From contig JAURZI010000095.1 of NCBI GenBank assembly GCA_030653435.1, positions 1 to 35,956 on the forward strand: a DNA stretch of 35,956 bases, in the 5' to 3' direction. Within the stretch, counting starts at the first letter, position 1. Each line of letters starts with the position of its first letter. Of this stretch, positions 30,066-35,956 are shown piece after piece. Origin of the DNA: Methylovulum sp. Lineage in GTDB: Bacteria > Pseudomonadota > Gammaproteobacteria > Methylococcales > Methylomonadaceae. The translations under genes and the position numbers were made by a program. A model generated the notes under the pieces. The model was not told the DNA's origin, did not search any database, and saw nothing but the letters and a program-made list of their open reading frames with translations.

Positions 30066-31466
30066 TTATTCACTGCTACGGCTTTCGTACTGCGTAATCA
30101 GCTTTTGTAATTGCGGCGTGTCTAGCCGCTGGTTATCGACCTTAAGATAAGCTACGGCATCTTCGAAATTGGGCGTGACTTCTTCTACGCCGGTAATTTC
30201 CAGCATTTGGCCGGTAAATTGCTCCGCGTCTTGTGCATTAAGCTTATTGAGTGAAATCAGCATATTGGCCAGATAACGCGGCGGTTTCATGCTGAAGGAC
30301 AACAACAGCCAGGAGCAGGCTGCTACGGCGCAGAACAAGAAGACGGCGGTTACGCCGTAAGCGCCGTTAAACCAACCGCCAACCAAGCCGCCGATAAACA
30401 GGCCCATGAATTGCGAGCTGGAATAAGCGCCCATTGCCGTGCCTTTCAGGTCGCCGGGGGCGGTTTTTGAGACTAGCGATGGCAAAGTCGCTTCCAGCAA
30501 GTTAAAGCCGCAAAAAAACAATCCTAGAAAACCGATAATGCCATACAAGTTTTGATGGTATTGCGACAAGCCCAACTCGGCGAGCATTAACACGGCAATT
30601 GCGCCGATAAAAACCGGTTTCATTTTGCGCTTTTTTTCCGCCAGGATAATAAACGGTACGGCAATACCCATTGATAACACAAATACCGGTAAATAAACTT
30701 GCCATTCATATCCCGCCGGCAGGCCTGCGTGACGTAGTTGTGTCGGCACGACGACAAAAATAGCCATTAGTACCAGATGTAAAATAAAAATGCCGTAATC
30801 CAGGCGCAATAATTCGGGGTTTTTTAACGCATCGAACATTTGGCTGGGCACAAATTCCGCATCCCGGTGCCGTTTGGACTGCTGCGGATTAGGCACGACA
30901 TAGATCACCGCGAGTATGGCCAAGATCGTGAGCGCGGCAGTCAAGCCGAAAACCGCCTGGATACCGCCGAACCCTGCCACAATAGGCCCTGCAATCAAAC
31001 CTGCGCCAAACGACATACCGATGCTGACGCCGATGGTTGCCATGGCTTTAGTGCGGTGCACCTCCTGGGTCAAATCTGCAACCAAGGCCATGATGGCCGC
31101 TGAAATGGCGCCCGCACCCTGAAATGCGCGGCCTATCAGGACGCCATAAATTGTCGTCGACAACGCTGCGGTAACACTGCCGATAAAAAACAGCACCAGA
31201 CCGAACACAATGACTTTCTTGCGTCCGAAGCGGTCGGATAACAGGCCAAAAGGGATTTGCAGCAACACCTGCGGCAAACCGTAAATGCTCATGGCCAAAC
31301 CTATCAGTGCAGGCGTTGAACCTTCCAGTTGTTCGGCAAACAACGACAACACCGGTAACATCATAAACAAGCCCAGCATACGCAGGGCGTAAATGCCAGC
31401 CAAAGACAGGGTGGCGTATCTTTCCGATGGCGTCATCGGGCTCGTTATATCCTGCATGTTTGTCAA
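30066..31466 (-). CDS. YajR-like MFS transporter with C-terminal YAM-type domain
   Basis: A 466-aa major facilitator with about 12 membrane segments. Motif A is GLLSDRFGRKK (74-84) between TM2 and TM3. The soluble tail, about 401-466 (with GVEEVTPNFEDAVAYLKVDN), fits the ferredoxin-like YAM domain of E. coli YajR. The substrate is unknown; YajR relatives are thought to be proton-driven drug or metabolite exporters. The frame opens with TTG, nine bases after GGGG; ATG codons at 31457 and 31436 are alternatives. The radical SAM gene ends 72 bp upstream on the same strand, so an operon is possible. Confidence 0.88.
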   Translation of the reverse strand: MTNMQDITSPMTPSERYATLSLAGIYALRMLGLFMMLPVLSLFAEQLEGSTPALIGLAMSIYGLPQVLLQIPFGLLSDRFGRKKVIVFGLVLFFIGSVTAALSTTIYGVLIGRAFQGAGAISAAIMALVADLTQEVHRTKAMATIGVSIGMSFGAGLIAGPIVAGFGGIQAVFGLTAALTILAILAVIYVVPNPQQSKRHRDAEFVPSQMFDALKNPELLRLDYGIFILHLVLMAIFVVVPTQLRHAGLPAGYEWQVYLPVFVLSMGIAVPFIILAEKKRKMKPVFIGAIAVLMLAELGLSQYHQNLYGIIGFLGLFFCGFNLLEATLPSLVSKTAPGDLKGTAMGAYSSSQFMGLFIGGLVGGWFNGAYGVTAVFLFCAVAACSWLLLSFSMKPPRYLANMLISLNKLNAQDAEQFTGQMLEITGVEEVTPNFEDAVAYLKVDNQRLDTPQLQKLITQYESRSSE

Positions 31467-31538
31467 AACCAGTTTCCCCTTATCTCAATACCAACTTCAA
31501 ACGTAGGTAATCATTATAACAATCTTTCGCTATCCTGC

Positions 31539-32390
31539 TCATACGCTGACGGACACATCAAAGCCCAGTTGCCGGATATCATCGGCAAACGCGTCCAGCG
31601 TTGCCAAGGGCAAGGGCTGCAACAGCCCGGCTTCGGGTTGCAATGAAGGCCGGGCTATCGTGTACAGCATGATGCGCCGCACTAGACTATGGCGTTTAAT
31701 GTCTTTGAGGGCATCCAGATAGGCCTGTTTTTCCGATTCGGGCAGGCCGCGCTGATCATAATCCAGCACACAGGTTTGCAGTTTTGTCGTGCACAACTGG
31801 CTGGAAATGTTCAGGTTTTCCAAGGCTGCGCGGCAGCTTTGTCCGGTGTTATTAAGCAATTTACGGCCTGCTTCCGTCGCGCTGTCGAACTTAAACCACA
31901 CTTGACCGCCATAACCGCTTAATACCTTCAAGCCTTGCTGGACCCTAGTCTGGTGTATCAGGCTGCCATTGGTGATCAGCACGTAATCGCCTGCCGGAAA
32001 CACGCCCGCTTCAGTCGCTATCTGGCCAATCAGCGCTATGGCTTCGGCAAATGCTTTCAGGCTAGTAGGTTCGCCATTGCCGGCAATGGCGATATCTTTA
32101 ATGATGCGTTTGTCTTGATTAACCTCAAAGCGGTCGTAAAAATCGCCGTTGAGCACATCGTCGAGAAAAGAGCGCAGTTCGTGCGCTAACAGCCCGATAT
32201 CCAGTTCGGGTGCCGTGCCGATGGTTAAATTGGGTACTTGGCAATAAATGCAACGCCAGTTACAGGTATTGTTGGTATTGAAATTAATGCCTATGGATAA
32301 GCCACCGGCGCGTCGGGACAGCACCGGATAAACGTATGTTAACCCGATTATATCGGAGCGGTGGTTATTGATTGATAACTTTGAACCCAT
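31539..32390 (-). CDS. Radical SAM protein of unknown substrate
   Basis: A 283-aa radical SAM enzyme. The 4Fe-4S motif CxxxCxxC is C43, C47 and C50 in NTCNWRCIYCQVPN. The SAM-contacting motif is AGNGEPTS near 107-114. The rest looks like a compact radical SAM TIM-barrel without an added SPASM or cobalamin domain. The N-terminus, with YVYPVLSRRAGGLSIGIN, resembles the wyosine-like Fe-S oxidoreductase group, but bacteria lack wyosine and the reaction is unknown. AGGAACC gives a good ribosome binding site. It is divergent from nadC (124 bp) and upstream of the YajR-like transporter. Confidence 0.88.
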   Translation of the reverse strand: MGSKLSINNHRSDIIGLTYVYPVLSRRAGGLSIGINFNTNNTCNWRCIYCQVPNLTIGTAPELDIGLLAHELRSFLDDVLNGDFYDRFEVNQDKRIIKDIAIAGNGEPTSLKAFAEAIALIGQIATEAGVFPAGDYVLITNGSLIHQTRVQQGLKVLSGYGGQVWFKFDSATEAGRKLLNNTGQSCRAALENLNISSQLCTTKLQTCVLDYDQRGLPESEKQAYLDALKDIKRHSLVRRIMLYTIARPSLQPEAGLLQPLPLATLDAFADDIRQLGFDVSVSV

Positions 32391-32514
32391 GGTTCCTGCT
32401 TAAAAAGTGACTGTGTGCGTGGTATTCTACGGGGTTACCGGCGCTTTTATCGGAGTTTTTTGGGCTTGCCGAAAGCGCCTTCCCATCTTGTTGGCAGAGC
32501 TATGACAGTGAACT

Positions 32515-33363
32515 ATGACTAGCATATTAAAAATTGACGATATAACCGCCTTGCTTGAAGAAGACATAGGCTCTGGCGATATTACCGCAGAGATAATTCC
32601 GGCCACGATGACGGCGGTGGCGGAAGTCATGACCCGTGAAGCGATGGTTGTTTGCGGGCAAGCTTGGTTTGATGCAGTTTTTAGGGCATTGGATGCCGGT
32701 GTCGAGATTAACTGGCTGGCCGCAGAAGGCGAGTTGCTGCAAGCCGACACGCTGCTGTGCAGGCTCAGCGGTAATGCCAGGGCTTTATTGACCGGCGAGC
32801 GTACTGCATTAAATCTATTGCAAACCTTGTCGGCGACTGCGACCTTGTCCAGGCACTATGCCGATGCCGTTGCCGGTACCGGCTGCAAAGTGTTAGATAC
32901 CCGCAAGACCATACCAGGGCTTAGGCGGGCGCAAAAATACGCAGTTGTTTGTGGCGGTTGTTATAACCATAGGATGGGTTTGTATGATGGCGTATTGATT
33001 AAGGAAAACCATATTATCGCGGCAGGTTCGATTGCCGCAGCCATACAGATGGCGCGCCAGCAGACAGCGCTCACGGTGGAAATCGAAGTCGAATCCATGC
33101 AGGAACTGGAAGAGGCGCTAGCAGCCAAGCCGGATCGCATTATGCTTGATAATTTCACTATTGAAGAGTTGCGCGGGGCGGTCAAATTAACGTCCGATAC
33201 GGTAACAAAAGGCGGAGTGGAGCTTGAGGCTTCCGGCAATATCGGGCTCGACACCATCAGGGCTGTCGCGGAAACCGGCGTTGATTTTATTTCCATAGGG
33301 GCGTTGACCAAACATATCAACGCGGTTGATTTATCGATGCGTATCCGGCTGGTTAATGGCTGA
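32515..33363 (+). CDS. nadC: Nicotinate-nucleotide pyrophosphorylase NadC
   Basis: A 282-aa quinolinate phosphoribosyltransferase that makes nicotinate mononucleotide from quinolinate and PRPP in de novo NAD synthesis. Diagnostic segments are EEDIGSGDITAEIIP (about 15-29), LLCRLSGNARALLTGERTALNLLQ, DTRKTIPGLRRAQKYAVVCGG (about 127-147), HRMGLYDGVLIKENH and IMLDNFT (about 208-214), plus the C-terminal EASGNIGLDTIRAVAETGVDFIS. The length is typical. nadA and nadB are not adjacent. It converges on exbD with a 47-bp gap. Confidence 0.97.
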   Translation: MTSILKIDDITALLEEDIGSGDITAEIIPATMTAVAEVMTREAMVVCGQAWFDAVFRALDAGVEINWLAAEGELLQADTLLCRLSGNARALLTGERTALNLLQTLSATATLSRHYADAVAGTGCKVLDTRKTIPGLRRAQKYAVVCGGCYNHRMGLYDGVLIKENHIIAAGSIAAAIQMARQQTALTVEIEVESMQELEEALAAKPDRIMLDNFTIEELRGAVKLTSDTVTKGGVELEASGNIGLDTIRAVAETGVDFISIGALTKHINAVDLSMRIRLVNG

Positions 33364-33410
33364 AAGGTTTGTGCCGGTATTGATAGACATATCCCAGTTG
33401 GCTTCAGGGC

Positions 33411-33818
33411 TTATTGTTGCTCCGTCACAAACGATAGCTTGCCTATGCCTGACCGCTGTGCACTGGCCATGACTTTTGCAACGGCATCGAAAACGGCAGT
33501 ACGGTCGGCCTGTAATTGCAGGCTGATTTCGGGGTCTTTTTCCTGTAGCGATTTTAATTCAGCTTCCAGCGCTTCCAGTGCAATCGGGCGCTCATCCAGT
33601 ACAGGCCGGCCTTCGGCAGTGATAGCCAGGATAGCAATATGCTGGTCGGGTGCGGGTTCAGTCTGTTCGGTTTTGGGTAATTTGACGCGCACGACTTGCG
33701 TTAGCAAGGGTGCGGTCACGATAAATACCACCAACAGCACCAGCATCACGTCCACCAGCGGCGTGACGTTGATTTCGCTCATTTCTCCATCGTCATCATT
33801 CGGGGTGTGTAAGGACAT
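33411..33818 (-). CDS. exbD: Biopolymer transport protein ExbD
   Basis: A 135-aa single-pass inner-membrane protein of the TonB energising complex. The N-terminus MSLHTPNDDDGEMSEINVTPLVDV matches the cytoplasmic lead of E. coli ExbD, which supports the start at 33818 over the internal ATG at 33782. The membrane segment (about 22-42) carries the proton-path aspartate in PLVDVMLVLLVVF. The rest is the periplasmic domain. It overlaps the 3' end of exbB by 23 bp, indicating translational coupling, and is the last gene of the tonB-exbB-exbD unit. Confidence 0.93.
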   Translation of the reverse strand: MSLHTPNDDDGEMSEINVTPLVDVMLVLLVVFIVTAPLLTQVVRVKLPKTEQTEPAPDQHIAILAITAEGRPVLDERPIALEALEAELKSLQEKDPEISLQLQADRTAVFDAVAKVMASAQRSGIGKLSFVTEQQ

Positions 33819-34479
33819 GTTCGCTCACTGTATGTTGTAAAAGATGGGTTTGTATCGTCGTATGCAGGACATCACTGGCAAAATGTTCCAATGTTGCGGC
33901 GCTTGAACGGTTTTGACGCAGGAAAAAATTGTACGCCAGCACCGCAGGTATGGCTACGGCGATGCCTAGCGCCGTAGCGATCAGGGCTTCCCCTATGGGC
34001 CCTGCGACGATGTCCAGGCTGGCCGAACCGCTGCTGCCGATGTCTTTTAGCGCGTGCATAATGCCCCATACTGTACCAAACAGGCCGACAAAAGGCGCGG
34101 TGCTGCCAAAACTGGCCAACCAGCCCAAGCCGGATTCCATATGCGCTTTTTCTTTGTGTATCTGCTGGCGCATGGCCCGTTCCAGCAATTCATGCCAAGC
34201 CGAATATTGTTCCGTACGTGAAATGTGCTCCGTCGGAATTTGTGCCAGCGTTTTCAGGCCCGCGAGGTAAATTCGGGATGCTTGCGATTTGGCTTTACCC
34301 GTATCGGTATCGTAAGTGAGGAGGGGGCGCTCCCAGAATTGTTTGATAAAGCGGTGGTTACGGAACGCGTTTAATGCTGACTCGCCAGCCTTCAGCAGAA
34401 TAACGCTCCAGGTGAGCAGTGAAAAACACCCCAGCAAACAGAGTGTGGCGTTAACGATGCTGGTTTCTGATAAGTCCAA
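33796..34479 (-). CDS. exbB: Biopolymer transport protein ExbB (MotA/TolQ/ExbB proton channel)
   Basis: A 227-aa inner-membrane channel protein that uses the proton gradient with ExbD to drive TonB. The first membrane segment is about 10-30, and two more are in the C-terminal half: GLGWLASFGSTAPFVGLFGTVWGI (about 117-140) and the following PIGEALIATALGIAVAIPAVLAYN. These match the proton-channel domain. The apparent start is TTG at 34479, seven bases after AGGAGA. It overlaps exbD by 23 bp and lies 104 bp downstream of tonB. Because tonB is adjacent, ExbB is preferred over TolQ. Confidence 0.92.
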   Translation of the reverse strand: MDLSETSIVNATLCLLGCFSLLTWSVILLKAGESALNAFRNHRFIKQFWERPLLTYDTDTGKAKSQASRIYLAGLKTLAQIPTEHISRTEQYSAWHELLERAMRQQIHKEKAHMESGLGWLASFGSTAPFVGLFGTVWGIMHALKDIGSSGSASLDIVAGPIGEALIATALGIAVAIPAVLAYNFFLRQNRSSAATLEHFASDVLHTTIQTHLLQHTVSEHVLTHPE

Positions 34480-34583
34480 AGGAAGTCTCCTGTTTTAACG
34501 TGTTAAGTGAGGTGGCATTATGAATAATGTGATGTTTGTTGTTGTTTCTGGCGACGTTATCATGGGGCGTAGCCGAGCATGTT

Positions 34584-35360
34584 TTATTCCAGCTCGAACT
34601 GGATAGGTACATTGACCCAGCTGGACACCGCCGTGTCGCCATGTTTGCCAGGTACGAAACGCCATGCTCTGACGGCTTCCATAGCCGCTTCATCCAGTGT
34701 TTCATGACCGCTGCTGCGTTGCAGCACAAGCTCTCCGCAACGGCCATCAACGGTGACCAGCACCCGCAGCACGACTAGCCCTTCCCAATGCCGTTGCCGT
34801 GCGTAGCCAGGATATTTAGGTTTAGGGTTGTTCAGGTAATCGGCATTGGCATGGGCCGGTGTATCGCTGGCTTGGCTGCGTTGTGATGCGCTGTTCGCAT
34901 GAGAACCGGCAACAGGCATGGCATCCGATAGTTGTTTGGCCGGTGCCGCGCTTTGTGGTTGCGCCTCGGCTGCATGGTTGTCCGGCTTTGCGATAGGTTT
35001 CTTAATCTCAGCTTTGGCTTGCGGCTTTTTAATGGGCTTGAGTTTAGGCTTAGGCTTAGTTTTTTTTTCAATCGGCTTGACGATGGATTTCGGTGGTGTG
35101 GGTGGGGCAATTGCTTGGGTAGGTGCTCCGGCATTAGGCGCTTGCAGGGCGATGTCTATCATTGGCAACGCCAGCGCTTGTGTATAGGCTTCTGAGGCGG
35201 GCCGATCCAGATACCAGACCATGCAGGCGCCATGCAGCAAGGCCACCAGCGTTGCGGTTATCGCGACGAACAGTGGGCGTTGCCAGTTTGTCGGCAGTGA
35301 AAGTTCTGTAGGCAGCTGGAAATTACCCCGATGTGCCGGTTCTACGAAAAAGCTCCTCAT
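34584..35360 (-). CDS. tonB: Energy transducer TonB
   Basis: A 258-aa TonB protein that carries energy from ExbB-ExbD to outer-membrane receptors for iron complexes, vitamin B12 or, in some lineages, metal chelators. A short cytoplasmic stretch precedes the signal anchor (about 29-50), which holds a membrane histidine (H43). A Pro/Lys-rich periplasmic spacer follows (about 85-125), then the C-terminal TonB domain (about 170-258) with KYPGYARQRHWEGLVVLRV, GCGELVLQRSSGH-like strands and AVRAWRFVPG. Its ATG overlaps the stop of the 72-aa gene upstream (ATGA). A Fur box was not recognised upstream. Confidence 0.93.
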   Translation of the reverse strand: MRSFFVEPAHRGNFQLPTELSLPTNWQRPLFVAITATLVALLHGACMVWYLDRPASEAYTQALALPMIDIALQAPNAGAPTQAIAPPTPPKSIVKPIEKKTKPKPKLKPIKKPQAKAEIKKPIAKPDNHAAEAQPQSAAPAKQLSDAMPVAGSHANSASQRSQASDTPAHANADYLNNPKPKYPGYARQRHWEGLVVLRVLVTVDGRCGELVLQRSSGHETLDEAAMEAVRAWRFVPGKHGDTAVSSWVNVPIQFELE

Positions 35361-35575
35361 TTATCAGCGTTGGAGCCGCCAATCTCGGCAATGGTTGACC
35401 CGAAACGGATATGCAACTCGGCAACTTGCTGTTGCAAGGCTTCCAGGCAACGCTTGGTGTCGTCAAGCTGGTTTTCCAAATGCTCGAAGTGGATTTGGAA
35501 ATAACGGGCCGCTGGAAATTTAGGTTTGTTAGGTTCTTTGGCTACGTTTTGATAGGCTTGCTTATTGAGCGTCAT
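35357..35575 (-). CDS. Small coiled-coil protein encoded before tonB
   Basis: A 72-aa protein of no recognised family. Residues about 28-62 (FEHLENQLDDTKRCLEALQQQVAELHI) show heptad-like leucines and predict a coiled coil or long helix. There is no signal peptide or membrane segment, so it should be cytoplasmic. Its TGA overlaps the tonB ATG by 4 bp, so translation of tonB is probably coupled to it. It may be an assembly factor or regulator for the Ton complex, or only a leader gene; that is inference. It is the first gene of the minus-strand tonB-exbB-exbD unit. Confidence 0.7.
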   Translation of the reverse strand: MTLNKQAYQNVAKEPNKPKFPAARYFQIHFEHLENQLDDTKRCLEALQQQVAELHIRFGSTIAEIGGSNADK

Positions 35576-35842
35576 GGCATTATCCGAAGGGTGTCAAGTT
35601 TGAATCGCTATTCTGTTGGTTGTCACTCGTTTTTCATTTTATTGCCGTCAACTAATAAGACGTTTGTCGAAGAAATAACCTCACCCCTTAAGTTAAATAT
35701 TTTGTAATTATATTTAGGATTCGGTTAAAAATGACTTTCCGGTATTGATTTTAGGGTAGGCAAGGAGAGGCTGAAAGCGGTGGGTTGCGGGATGTGGGAC
35801 ATTGCATCCCGGCAGCTGGTAGTCCCTACAAATCAATGCAGG

Positions 35843-35856
35843 TTGATTTTTATCAA
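35843..35856. promoter_or_regulatory. FNR/ANR-type binding site
   Basis: TTGAT-TTTT-ATCAA is an exact match to the consensus palindrome bound by the oxygen-sensing regulators FNR and ANR. For a class II activated promoter (site centred at -41.5), transcription on the plus strand would start near 35891, and a weak -10 ACGAAT lies at 35878-35883. On the minus strand the site is 268 bp before the 72-aa gene, which is far for activation of the tonB unit. Confidence 0.65.
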
Positions 35857-35890
35857 GGAGTTACCGAAATAGGCATCACGAATAAGAACC

Positions 35891-35956
35891 GCCAAGTTAA
35901 TGCCGCTTGAGTCAATCCCATTGCCATGGACGGTGTTCGATGCGTCCATTTTTTTT
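35891..35956 (+). ncRNA. Candidate FNR-controlled small RNA
   Basis: A predicted transcript of about 65 nt would run from the expected FNR-dependent start to the terminator at the window edge. Neither end is proven; the 5' position is set only from the usual FNR spacing. Known parallels are FnrS in E. coli and ANR- or FNR-dependent small RNAs in Pseudomonas and Neisseria, but I see no sequence similarity to claim homology. A coding frame from 35899 is an alternative. Confidence 0.4.
35926..35956 (+). terminator. Terminator-like hairpin with eight Ts
   Basis: ATGGACG (35926-35932) and CGTCCAT (35943-35949) form a perfect 7-bp stem with a 10-base loop, followed directly by Ts to the window end (eight in all). 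This is a Rho-independent terminator for plus-strand RNA. The nearest upstream plus-strand gene, nadC, ends 2.5 kb away with four minus-strand genes in between. Confidence 0.6.

Larger units (their letters stand above)
35576..35956. other. Gene-free right end of the window
   Basis: These 381 bp must hold the promoter of the tonB unit (minus strand). They also contain a CGGGATG/CATCCCG hairpin (35788-35811, no T tail), a perfect FNR-type site (35843-35856) and a terminator-like hairpin at the edge. No protein gene is convincing. On the plus strand an ATG at 35899 opens a frame (MPLESIPLPW...) that reaches the window end, but without a ribosome binding site. Confidence 0.6.

Noticed and set aside
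35855-35875. AAGGAG as a ribosome binding site next to the FNR site
   Set aside because: No ATG, GTG or TTG follows at a usable distance, so it does not mark a gene start.

Overview
The window looks like a chromosomal segment of a gammaproteobacterium with about 50% GC. The evidence is a fabA-fabB pair, Hda, HrpA, UbiA, a bacterial-type CCA enzyme and a dnaJ-dapB junction. It also has an HrcA/CIRCE heat-shock system, which is absent from enteric bacteria but present in some other gammaproteobacterial lineages. The protein style suggests a Methylococcales-like methanotroph. That is an impression only: no methane-oxidation gene, rRNA or tRNA lies in the window. I see no prophage, transposase gene, CRISPR array or defence island. 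Almost all of it is housekeeping DNA packed with short gaps.

Layout. 1-2330 (minus): arsC-like > wrbA > DUF2069 membrane protein > hda > a decayed panE. 2405-8663 (plus): ubiA, pabB, thpR, bioA, rsmE and a CPBP-family membrane protease, the last two overlapping. 8720-10494 (minus): yajQ and cca. 10788-15608 (plus): slt, fabA, fabB, ttcA. Then a small GIY-YIG protein (minus), a RimK/LysX-type aspartic-protease-like protein (plus) and a gene-free stretch of about 500 bp. 16818-22804 is the chaperone region: a sigma70-type promoter and CIRCE operator lead into hrcA-grpE; a sigma32-like promoter leads into dnaK; hairpins end dnaK; then dnaJ-dapB. 22805-22918 is a compact nested inverted-repeat element. 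Next come a small exported protein of unknown function (minus), purM, an exported protein with caspase/CHAT-like His and Cys motifs, and hrpA. On the minus strand follow a YajR-like MFS transporter and a radical SAM protein, with nadC divergent. The right end is a TonB energy-transduction operon on the minus strand (72-aa coiled-coil protein > tonB > exbB > exbD).

The most interesting items are these. (1) At the extreme right, a perfect FNR/ANR-type site (TTGAT-N4-ATCAA) lies about 70 bp upstream of an intrinsic-terminator-like hairpin with eight Ts. No plus-strand gene lies between nadC and this terminator, so this is the layout expected of an anaerobically induced small RNA. (2) The exported protein at 24808-25884 has a His-Gly and Gly-Ala-Cys pair like a caspase-fold peptidase, separated by an unusually long insert. 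(3) The MITE/REP-like element follows dapB. (4) Chaperone control is split between CIRCE/HrcA (hrcA-grpE) and a sigma32-type promoter (dnaK), with an everted CIRCE-like half-site pair before dnaJ. (5) A small coiled-coil protein is translationally coupled to tonB. No clearly new multi-gene system is evident.
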